A stretch of DNA of 10,813 nt from an uncultured Pseudomonadota bacterium (GTDB lineage Bacteria > Myxococcota_A > UBA9042 > CAIXZC01): NCBI GenBank assembly GCA_937884235.1, contig CALGBT010000955.1:1-10813 (forward strand), written 5' to 3'. Within the stretch, counting starts at the first letter, position 1, and each line of letters opens with the position of its first letter. The notes below the pieces were generated by a model. The model was given only the letters and a program-made list of their open reading frames with translations. It was not told where the DNA came from and ran no database searches. Both the position numbers and the translations under genes were made by a program. Below, piece by piece: positions 1 through 5,792 of the stretch.

Positions 1-1
1 A

Positions 2-46
2 CCCATATACTGGCTCTCCAGGCGGCGAAGCAGGCGGGGCGCTTAA
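2..46 (+). CDS. Possible C-terminal tail of a gene entering from the left edge
   Basis: One plus-strand frame runs from the window edge to a TAA at 44-46 and would encode a very basic tail ending WLSRRRSRRGA. A strong hairpin begins 7 nt after this stop, which fits the end of a gene. The tail resembles the Arg-rich end of a membrane-anchored or sorted protein. Only 14 codons are visible and the other two plus frames are also open here, so this is a weak call. Confidence 0.2.
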   Translation, partial: PIYWLSRRRSRRGA

Positions 47-48
47 CG

Positions 49-80
49 AAAAAAGCGGAGGCCCCGAGGGGCCTCCGCTT
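49..80 (-). terminator. Strong intrinsic terminator reading leftwards
   Basis: A perfect 12-bp GC-rich stem (53-64 paired with 69-80) encloses a CGAG tetraloop. Read on the minus strand, it is followed by six T (54-49). On the plus strand the hairpin is followed only by TTCGTC, so efficient termination is expected for minus-strand transcripts. It may also stop, less well, a plus-strand gene ending at 46. The nearest minus-strand coding gene ends at 472, almost 400 nt away, so the terminator most likely belongs to the small RNA gene in between. Confidence 0.87.
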
Positions 81-276
81 CGTCTCGGACTCGCCACAAT
101 CTTAATCGAAGAACTCAGAGGGACAACACGAAGGGGACAGGACGATTGGAGGCGAGTCCACATACTGCAATCCTGCCCGGAGACTTGACTCAGCATCGAT
201 GCAGTATCAACGCCAAGCGCACAAGATGGGGGTACAAAAACGAGGAACAATAACTATGGGGACTGGAATCAAACAC
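49..276 (-). ncRNA. Predicted sigma-54-dependent structured small RNA (about 228 nt)
   Basis: The gene is bounded by a sigma-54 promoter, which places +1 near 276, and an intrinsic terminator ending at 49. Between them the minus-strand RNA can form two adjacent stem-loops. The first pairs 200-207 with 162-169 (8 bp, extended by 2 more bp past a bulge). The second pairs 151-159 with 87-95 (9 bp perfect), continued after a small internal loop by 144-148 with 97-101. Only 2 nt separate these hairpins, and 6 nt separate the second from the terminator stem. Regions predicted unpaired are C-rich: GUCCCC is complementary to 258-263 and to 133-138, GUCCCU to 119-124, and CCCCC to 228-232. Such runs could base-pair with purine-rich ribosome binding sites. 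No ORF in the segment has a Shine-Dalgarno site or plausible composition. I do not recognise the family. An alternative is a long leader of a gene beyond the left edge, but the terminator argues against it. Confidence 0.6.
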
Positions 277-287
277 CAGGAACTAGT

Positions 288-302
288 GCAACACCCGTGC
301 CA
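288..302 (-). promoter_or_regulatory. Sigma-54 (-24/-12) promoter
   Basis: Read on the minus strand the element is TGGCACG-N4-TTGC followed by A, matching the RpoN consensus at every conserved position. It has the strict spacing between the GG (-24) and GC (-12) doublets. The GC element is at 288-289, so transcription should start near 276. Sigma-54 promoters need an ATP-driven enhancer-binding protein, usually bound 70-150 bp upstream, which here corresponds to about 345-425. The downstream unit is the predicted small RNA, because no coding gene starts there. Confidence 0.75.
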
Positions 303-471
303 ACGCCAGAGTGGCTCTACCACTGAGATCGCCGCAGGAAGCGCCTGTCGCATTGTGAGGCACTTTTGGGGCTATTTGCGAAGAATCCCCGGATCAACTG
401 ACGGTTGCGGGAATTGCTGACAACTAGACGGGTGTAGCATATTGTGGCATGTGTTTAGTATCGAGGCGCGA
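303..471. other. Non-coding region upstream of the sigma-54 promoter, possible enhancer site
   Basis: This stretch lies between the -24 element and the ridA stop codon, and I see no convincing gene in it. An imperfect dyad at 346-362 (TGTCGCA-N3-TGAGGCA, 5 of 7 positions symmetric) sits about 70-86 bp upstream of the predicted start. That is the usual distance for a sigma-54 activator site, but the symmetry is only moderate. A short GC hairpin at 466-480 surrounds the ridA stop codon. It has no T-tract, so it is at best a weak terminator. Confidence 0.3.
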
Positions 472-858
472 TCAGCGCGCGCAGATTGCTTCCACTTCGA
501 CCCGTACGTCTAGTGGCAGGCCTGCTACCGCCACAGTGGCTCGGGCCGGGAGGATGTCACCAAAGACCTCCCCATAGACCTCGTTGACTGCCGCGAAATC
601 TGCCATGTCCCGTAAATATATGGTAGTCTTGGCCACGTCCCCTACCGAAAATCCGGCAGCGGCCATAACCGCTTGTAGATTCTGCAGCACCTGCCGGGCC
701 TCATTCGCCACGCCGCCCGTTACCAGCTTGCCCGTCTCCGGATCCAGGGCGATCTGTCCCGAGAAGAAGGCCAGGGCCGAGTGACCGGTGATTTTGATGG
801 CCTGGCTGTACGGTCCAATTGCCGCCGGTGCCCCCTCAGTCTTGATCATTTCACGCAT
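472..858 (-). CDS. ridA: RidA/YjgF/UK114-family 2-iminobutanoate/2-iminopropanoate deaminase
   Basis: The product is 128 residues, the usual size for a RidA trimer subunit. RidA proteins hydrolyse reactive enamine/imine intermediates released by PLP enzymes such as threonine dehydratase, protecting other PLP enzymes in the cytoplasm. Family landmarks are the N-terminal GPYSQA (residues 15-20, with Tyr17), the FFSGQIALDP segment (31-40), and the C-terminal signature PARATV...VRVEVEAI. Arg106 and Glu121 align with the substrate-binding Arg105 and Glu120 of archetypal RidA. The start is supported by GAGGAG five bases upstream of the ATG. The gene stands alone and is divergent from the SPOR gene, with about 112 bp between them. 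The family includes paralogues with other substrates, but the conserved Arg favours true deaminase activity. Confidence 0.93.
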   Translation of the reverse strand: MREMIKTEGAPAAIGPYSQAIKITGHSALAFFSGQIALDPETGKLVTGGVANEARQVLQNLQAVMAAAGFSVGDVAKTTIYLRDMADFAAVNEVYGEVFGDILPARATVAVAGLPLDVRVEVEAICAR

Positions 859-903
859 GCAGTCTCCTCACTCTGTTGAAGTCCGCCAAGGGTGCCGTCT
901 TTT

Positions 904-931
904 TTGACAGATTACAAGAGACTACTACCAT
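904..931 (+). promoter_or_regulatory. Candidate housekeeping promoter for the SPOR/isomerase unit
   Basis: A perfect -35 hexamer TTGACA (904-909) is followed after 16 bases by TACCAT (926-931), which matches four of six positions of the -10 consensus. The predicted start near 938 leaves a leader of about 33 nt before the ATG at 971. The ridA promoter must also lie in this 112-bp divergent gap, but I could not pick it out. Confidence 0.4.
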
Positions 932-970
932 CGAAGTCGGATGAACCGCGTCGTCAGGTAGAGGCTGTCA

Positions 971-1882
971 ATGAGGCTGAGACACGAAAGCAAGATCAAG
1001 GACAAGATGGAGTTCCAACTGGATACCCGGCACGTCTTCTATCTGGTGCTCTGGAGTGTCCTGCTGTCAGGAGCCATCTTTGCCACCGGACTTTTTATCG
1101 GCCAGAAGAAAGAAGAGGGGAAGGCGGGCTACAAAGTGACTGCTTCCCTCGCCTTCAAGGGGCTGCAACAGAAAGTGGACAAATCCGGCGCAGATCCGCT
1201 GGTCGCCTCGTTCTCTTTCCTCTCTCGACTCGACCGTCACCCCGAGAAGAAGCAACTTGATGATGCCGTGCTCAATGCCCTGGCCAAAATGCGCCTTGAG
1301 GTGCGCCAGCGAATCGAGGTTCAGGACGAAGAGTTGAAGAAGGAACTGGCCGAGAAGTACTTCCCGAATGAAGCAGATGTGGATGCCGCCGATTGGGCTG
1401 GCAGCCAGCTGCGACCGCAGCTGCTGCTGGCTGAGAGCCAGGGCGTCAAGGCCCTGCGCCAGCGACGCGAAGAGCGGATGGGACTGGCCCCAGATGATCT
1501 TGGTAAGGAAGAGCCGGAACCAGCCCCTAAGCCAGCGCCTTATGCAGCCGCAAATCTACAGCCCGTTGCCGTGGCCCCCGCAGCGGAGCCGGAGGGGGTC
1601 GTCGTGGTTCAAGCGGACTCCCAGGCCCCCACCGATGGTGCCTTCGCAATTCAGTGCAAGGCCTTTCGCACCAGTCAGGATGCCAACGTCTTTGTCGGCT
1701 ACCTCAAGGGTGAAATGAGGCACAGCAAGTACCGGCCCTTCATCATGCCGGTGGAACTGCCGGGCAAGGGCAAGTGGTTCAGAGTCCGTGTTGGCAAGTT
1801 TGATACCCGCCTGGAAGCAGAGAAGTACAAGACTTTGTTTGAGAAGCGCCTAGGGCTTGAGACCTTCCTTGTCTCTCTCTGA
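971..1882 (+). CDS. Single-pass inner-membrane protein with C-terminal SPOR domain
   Basis: The 303-residue product has a short charged cytoplasmic N-terminus and one membrane segment at about residues 22-44 (starting HVFYLVLW). A charged, partly helical linker (about 90-170, rich in Glu, Lys and Arg) and a Pro/Ala-rich stretch (180-220) follow. A SPOR domain occupies about 224-302, with the paired elements FAIQCKAF and WFRVRVGKF. SPOR domains bind denuded glycan strands of septal peptidoglycan, so a periplasmic division-site role is likely; this is inference from the family. I chose the ATG at 971 because GAGG lies six bases upstream and because related proteins carry a similar basic stretch before the LDTR-type membrane entry. 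An internal ATG at 1007 with AAGGA four bases upstream is an alternative that also keeps the membrane segment. The isomerase gene follows 60 bp later on the same strand. Confidence 0.85.
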   Translation: MRLRHESKIKDKMEFQLDTRHVFYLVLWSVLLSGAIFATGLFIGQKKEEGKAGYKVTASLAFKGLQQKVDKSGADPLVASFSFLSRLDRHPEKKQLDDAVLNALAKMRLEVRQRIEVQDEELKKELAEKYFPNEADVDAADWAGSQLRPQLLLAESQGVKALRQRREERMGLAPDDLGKEEPEPAPKPAPYAAANLQPVAVAPAAEPEGVVVVQADSQAPTDGAFAIQCKAFRTSQDANVFVGYLKGEMRHSKYRPFIMPVELPGKGKWFRVRVGKFDTRLEAEKYKTLFEKRLGLETFLVSL

Positions 1883-1942
1883 GACATCCCTTATCCTGAT
1901 TCCGACATCAGGCTGACGATACCCATTGGCTGTGGAGTCCAA

Positions 1943-2917
1943 ATGGAACAATTCATACAGGAAGGGCCTCGCCAATTGCTGGAGGCCGTCGCTGCCGTAA
2001 AGCAACTGCCGCCTCTCTCCTCGAGCCCTGTGGACGCTATGCTGCTGGGCATGGGTGGCTCTGCTCTCGGTGGTGGTCTCGTAGAGATGCTAAGAATGAA
2101 GCAGGGTGCGGCGTGGCGCTGGCAGGTTGTCAGGGACTATCGACTCCCCTTCGCTCCGCACCCAGATACCCGCGTCTTTGCTTTGAGCTACTCAGGCAAC
2201 ACCGAAGAGGTGTTGGAGGCACTCAGCAACGCCCATCGTAGTGGTGGGCACTATCTGACGGTATCGTGTGGCGGCCAACTCCAGCAGGTGGCCGTTGAGT
2301 TGCAGATACCATGGCTGGAGGTGCCACCTAAGCCTGCAGACTTCCAGCCCCGCTTCGCTCTCTATTTCATGTTTGGGGTGCTCCACGAGGTTCTGGTCCG
2401 GGACGGCTTGCTGGAATCGGAGTGTGATCTGACCGTGCTGGCCAACCAACTCCTGGCCGCTGATCTTTCCGCCGCGGGGAAGCGCGTCGCCGACTTTCTG
2501 GGCGATCGCATCCCGGTGATCTACACCGATACGATGTATGCCGCCGGGGTGGCGCGCACCTGGCGAATCAAGTTCAACGAGAACAGCAAGATCCCTGCTC
2601 TGGCCGGGGCTCTTCCGGAGATCAACCATAACGAGTTGATTGCTTTCGCTCCTGAATTCGCAGATCGTTTCGCCTTCCTGCTCTTGCCGGATCCCGACGG
2701 GCATCCGAAGATCGCCAACCGCTTCGAGCTTTTCGGGCGCCTTATGGAGCAGTACGGTTACCCGGTGATGACCATGCCGCTAGCCGGGCATGATTGTGTG
2801 GATAAAGCCTTAACGTCGCTGTTGCTGGCGGACTGGGTTTCTTTCCACGTTGCTCAGGGGCGCGGCGTAGACCCGGTCTCGATTCCTGCCATTCAGGATT
2901 TCAAGAGCCTGCTCTAA
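1943..2917 (+). CDS. Bifunctional phosphoglucose/phosphomannose isomerase (SIS-domain type)
   Basis: The 324-residue enzyme should interconvert glucose-6-P or mannose-6-P with fructose-6-P in the cytoplasm, linking glycolysis to sugar-nucleotide supply. The N-terminal SIS domain shows LLGMGGSALGG (34-44) and the phosphate-binding SYSGNTEE (82-89). Residues matching the catalytic set of the Pyrobaculum-type enzyme are visible: Arg137 in PRFALY, Glu213 in NENSK, His229 in NHNE (16 apart, as in the archetype) and a Lys near the C-terminus (Lys321). The C-terminal half carries the family pattern ending GVDPVSIPAI. Length is normal for the family and the frame is intact. GGAG lies five bases before the ATG. 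The gene is probably co-transcribed with the SPOR gene. Its last 17 bases overlap the 3' end of prmC on the other strand, leaving no room for a separate terminator. Confidence 0.93.
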   Translation: MEQFIQEGPRQLLEAVAAVKQLPPLSSSPVDAMLLGMGGSALGGGLVEMLRMKQGAAWRWQVVRDYRLPFAPHPDTRVFALSYSGNTEEVLEALSNAHRSGGHYLTVSCGGQLQQVAVELQIPWLEVPPKPADFQPRFALYFMFGVLHEVLVRDGLLESECDLTVLANQLLAADLSAAGKRVADFLGDRIPVIYTDTMYAAGVARTWRIKFNENSKIPALAGALPEINHNELIAFAPEFADRFAFLLLPDPDGHPKIANRFELFGRLMEQYGYPVMTMPLAGHDCVDKALTSLLLADWVSFHVAQGRGVDPVSIPAIQDFKSLL

Positions 2918-3785
2918 GCCAGGCTTCCACGAGTCGGTCGTGTCCCGCCAGATCCTTGTGAACTGTTATTGCAGTCAGGCCAGAGCCAGCGAGCAACTGC
3001 CGCAGCGCAGCAGTCTGGTGGGAACCATCGAATTCAATGATGGCGAATCCGGTGGCACTTAGTCTGCCTGGCATGAGAGGGATCAGTCGACGCAGGAGGT
3101 CCAGGCCATCGGGTCCTCCGTCCAATGCTTCCAGCGGCTCGTAATCTCTAACTTCCGCCATGAGCCCATCAATGTCGGCGCTAGGTATGTAGGGGGGATT
3201 GCAGGTAATGACATCATAGGTCCCAGTTTCCGCCAGCAGAAACTCCCCGGCATCCTGGTGGTGGATTGTCAGTCTCGGGGAGACCTCGGCCGCTATGCAA
3301 TTGGTGATGGCGGTTGTGGCTCCCAGTGCGGTCACTTCTACCGCATCGCCGAGCATCTGGGGACGTTCTCGCAGGACACTGATGGCAATTGCGCCGCTAC
3401 CCGTGCACAGGTCCAGCAGGCGCCCGCTGCAGTCCGGTGGCAGCCTGGCAAGAGTCTTTTCCACCAATTCTTCAGTCTCCGGGCGAGGGACGAAGACCCC
3501 TGGCGGCGTCTGCAGTCTGATCGCATAGAACTCCTTGCTGCCAATGATGTGGGCGATTGCCCGTCCGGCCAGGCGCTCCTTTACGCTGCTCTTGAAACGG
3601 GCCAGTTCGCCAGCGAGCAAAGGGCGGTCCGGGTCGAGATAGAGGTCGAGGCGACGGAGCTCCAACGTATGGGCGAGGAGCAACTCAGCGTCCAGCCGCG
3701 GGGAATCCACCTGATGACTTCGCAGGTAGTCGATGGTCCACTTCAGGATATCTCTGACGGTCCAGCGCCTGTCCCCCTCACTCAT
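2901..3785 (-). CDS. prmC: Peptide chain release factor N5-glutamine methyltransferase PrmC (HemK)
   Basis: PrmC methylates the Gln of the GGQ motif in release factors RF1 and RF2 using S-adenosylmethionine, which speeds translation termination. The 294-residue product has the expected helical N-terminal domain (1-80) and the characteristic HIIGSKEF (79-86) and FVPRPETEELVE (98-109). It also has SAM motif I, LDLCTGSGAIAI (124-135), and the catalytic NPPY loop (196-199). One oddity is that the region after motif I (about 150-167), where PrmC normally has an acidic residue contacting the SAM ribose (pattern VDIS), reads VTALGATTAI here. The ATG overlaps the end of the upstream gene by 8 bp, indicating translational coupling as the last gene of the minus-strand operon. 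prmC is often next to prfA, but not in this window. Confidence 0.95.
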   Translation of the reverse strand: MSEGDRRWTVRDILKWTIDYLRSHQVDSPRLDAELLLAHTLELRRLDLYLDPDRPLLAGELARFKSSVKERLAGRAIAHIIGSKEFYAIRLQTPPGVFVPRPETEELVEKTLARLPPDCSGRLLDLCTGSGAIAISVLRERPQMLGDAVEVTALGATTAITNCIAAEVSPRLTIHHQDAGEFLLAETGTYDVITCNPPYIPSADIDGLMAEVRDYEPLEALDGGPDGLDLLRRLIPLMPGRLSATGFAIIEFDGSHQTAALRQLLAGSGLTAITVHKDLAGHDRLVEAWLRAGS

Positions 3786-5784
3786 TGGCGGGACTTTCCG
3801 TCAAAGGCTGGATGGCGATGCTGCGGAGGCAAGCAAGAGCAGCAGGCGCCCCAGGCGTCCCTCTGGCAAGCAGAGCCGTAATCCTATCGGCAGGCAGTGG
3901 TTGGACCATCAACTCGCCAAGCAAATCAGAGAGCAGCTCAAGGTCTTCTATGGAGGCAAGGGTGTGCCAAGCCAACTCCTCATCGTGACTCCACAGTGCG
4001 CGGACAAGGGATTCCTTGGCCGCGTCTCTTCTCCAGCTATCTTTGATTCCGCTGACGGCAGTGGCGAAGGCTTGCTTGGCGGTGCTGGCCACCTCCTTGT
4101 CCTCGGTGATGGTCAACCCGGCCAGCGCCGGCGCCCGGAGGAAAGGGTCAACGATAGCTCCTGCTACTTCGAGGGCTGCCTGCTCCCCATGGGCGGTGCG
4201 CAATTTCGCCACCAGCGCCACGGCAGCAAGATCCTTCAAGAGGGGGTCGGAGAGGTTTGTGAGCTGCAGCTTGAATGTGCCAGCCTGTTTGGCGGGTAGC
4301 CCTTCCAGAGCACAAAGGAGCGTTTCGTCGCGCACTCTGGCGTCCTGGACAGTGCGGGCGGCCACCAGCCCGTCTGGCATGATGCCGGCGCAAACGTAGC
4401 AGCGGGTGAGGCGATCGTCCAGAATATCACGGATGGAGGCCGCGGCGCGGACTGCCTTGGGGGCTCCAGGACAACAGTTCAGCAAGCCGGCAAGAGAATC
4501 GTGCGGCGGGAGGTCGCTGAGGGTCTTGTCGAGGATGGCGGGGGCCGCCTCCGGATAGGTGCGGCAGGCTGACTCCAGCCAGGGAAGCCAAATGGCCGGT
4601 GCCAGCGGGGGCTCTCGTTTCTTCTCAAACATGAAGCGCGCCAGCGCCGGTTTGTGGGGCAGAAGTGCCCGAGCCACGGCATCGAGACCGCGGCGTCGTA
4701 ACTCGGGGTCTTCAATGCGCAGTGCGATGGCGAGTGCCCGCTCGGGAGTGCTGTCAATCACTGCCAGGGCTAGATGAGAGATCAACTCGTCTCGCACCAG
4801 GCTTCTCTGAACCTGCGGAATCAACTCGTCCACCTGTTCTGGTGCGGAGGCTGCCAACCCTAGGCTCAGCCGGAGCAAGGCCCAATCTCGCACCACAGGG
4901 CTCTCGATAGTCTCGATCTTGCCCAGTGCTTCCTGCAGCTTCTGCGGGGCTTCTGCTGCGGCTAGCAGTGCTACCGCCCAGTCGTTGAGGAGAGGCTCAA
5001 TGATGCGCTCTGCGAGAAGAGTGGAGTCCTCCGAGTGAGACTGCGATAGGCCCTCGATGAGGTGTAGCAGAAAGATCTCTCTCGGGATGCGCTGATGCAT
5101 GAGGTCTGAAATGACAACGGCCCACCGAGCCTCTTCTACCGCGGCCGCCCCAGCTAGCTCCTCCAGCGCGCGACGTCGGTTCTGGGGTGGGGAAAAACCG
5201 GCGGCCATGGTGACCGCCCGTCGCAAATCGTGTGTGCCCACGGCCAGCACCACGGCAGCTGACTCTTCGGGAAGCGGTTTGGAGGCAGTAGCGTTTGTCA
5301 GGGCCGCCAGCCCTCGGGGAGGATCGCGTCGCGCCATGGCTACGGCCAACTGCACATGGATACGGCGCTGCCAGGTTGCCACGGGAATCTGAGCCAGATT
5401 GCTCTCCACGCATTGGTATAGGGCCTCAAGAACATGGCCCGCGGGGAGGGGGTTGTGGGAGGTTGGGAGGAGATCCAGGGGATTGTCCGGCGTGGCCGCG
5501 GTCTCCCTCTCACGCGCGTCAAGTGGGGGGGGAGGGACATCTTCCGTGGTCGGAAGGTCTGGCTGGCGGGAGGCTGCGTCAACGCCCGCCAGAGGGGCAA
5601 CGTCGGGCCCCGTCGCAAGCCCTTCGGGGGTACCAGTTAGCGCCGTCTCGGCCTGACCGGTGTGGTCGGTCTCGGTCTGTGGCGCGGGTTTTGGCCGGCT
5701 ACACGCCAGCGATAATACGCAGCAGAGAAGAGCAAACGTAGTGTGGGGCCTGAGCTGGGTCACGAAGGTAGGAACGCCGGTCAC
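3778..5784 (-). CDS. Large putative lipoprotein made of alpha-helical (HEAT-like) repeats
   Basis: I do not recognise a named family for this 668-residue product. The N-terminus has a hydrophobic stretch ending LSLAC, giving a plausible lipobox with Cys28 as the lipidated residue. A low-complexity Pro/Thr/Ala-rich linker follows (about 30-115). From about 120 to the end the protein is almost entirely amphipathic helix. It contains recurring units of the form RD..L..LAL....P..AL.IA..I.DP.LR, for example around 298-361, 484-495, 515-561 and 583-620. This suggests a HEAT-like solenoid acting as a binding scaffold. Both the family and the partner are unknown. The start is GTG, preceded by AGAGGG that overlaps the stop codon of the Kelch gene 8 nt upstream. 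A second in-frame GTG at 5763 is possible and would shorten the N-terminus by 7 residues. The stop overlaps prmC. Confidence 0.8.
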   Translation of the reverse strand: MTGVPTFVTQLRPHTTFALLCCVLSLACSRPKPAPQTETDHTGQAETALTGTPEGLATGPDVAPLAGVDAASRQPDLPTTEDVPPPPLDARERETAATPDNPLDLLPTSHNPLPAGHVLEALYQCVESNLAQIPVATWQRRIHVQLAVAMARRDPPRGLAALTNATASKPLPEESAAVVLAVGTHDLRRAVTMAAGFSPPQNRRRALEELAGAAAVEEARWAVVISDLMHQRIPREIFLLHLIEGLSQSHSEDSTLLAERIIEPLLNDWAVALLAAAEAPQKLQEALGKIETIESPVVRDWALLRLSLGLAASAPEQVDELIPQVQRSLVRDELISHLALAVIDSTPERALAIALRIEDPELRRRGLDAVARALLPHKPALARFMFEKKREPPLAPAIWLPWLESACRTYPEAAPAILDKTLSDLPPHDSLAGLLNCCPGAPKAVRAAASIRDILDDRLTRCYVCAGIMPDGLVAARTVQDARVRDETLLCALEGLPAKQAGTFKLQLTNLSDPLLKDLAAVALVAKLRTAHGEQAALEVAGAIVDPFLRAPALAGLTITEDKEVASTAKQAFATAVSGIKDSWRRDAAKESLVRALWSHDEELAWHTLASIEDLELLSDLLGELMVQPLPADRITALLARGTPGAPAALACLRSIAIQPLTESPANE

Positions 5785-5792
5785 CGCGCCCT

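Noticed and set aside
1..196. A minus-strand frame from an ATG at 196 open to the window edge
   Set aside because: It has no ribosome binding site, its composition is not protein-like, and it would read through both hairpins and the strong terminator.
250..330. tRNA/tmRNA-like fragments on the minus strand (CTCAGTGGTAGAGC and a GTTTGATTCC segment)
   Set aside because: The pieces resemble the D-arm and T-arm, but no acceptor stem, anticodon arm or correct spacing can be built. One piece lies upstream of the promoter and the other at its predicted start.
199..420. A 73-codon plus-strand reading frame in the left intergenic region
   Set aside because: It has no Shine-Dalgarno site or recognisable domain, and it runs antisense through the sigma-54 promoter and predicted sRNA.
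466..480. GC hairpin around the ridA stop codon as a terminator
   Set aside because: It has a stem of only five base pairs, the stop codon in its loop, and no T-tract on the minus strand.
2192..2704. A 170-codon minus-strand frame inside the isomerase gene
   Set aside because: It is a shadow of the well-supported isomerase, which keeps all catalytic residues on the plus strand.
3258..3881. A 207-codon plus-strand frame across prmC and its neighbour
   Set aside because: It is antisense to the diagnostic NPPY and motif I of prmC and has no domain or ribosome binding site.
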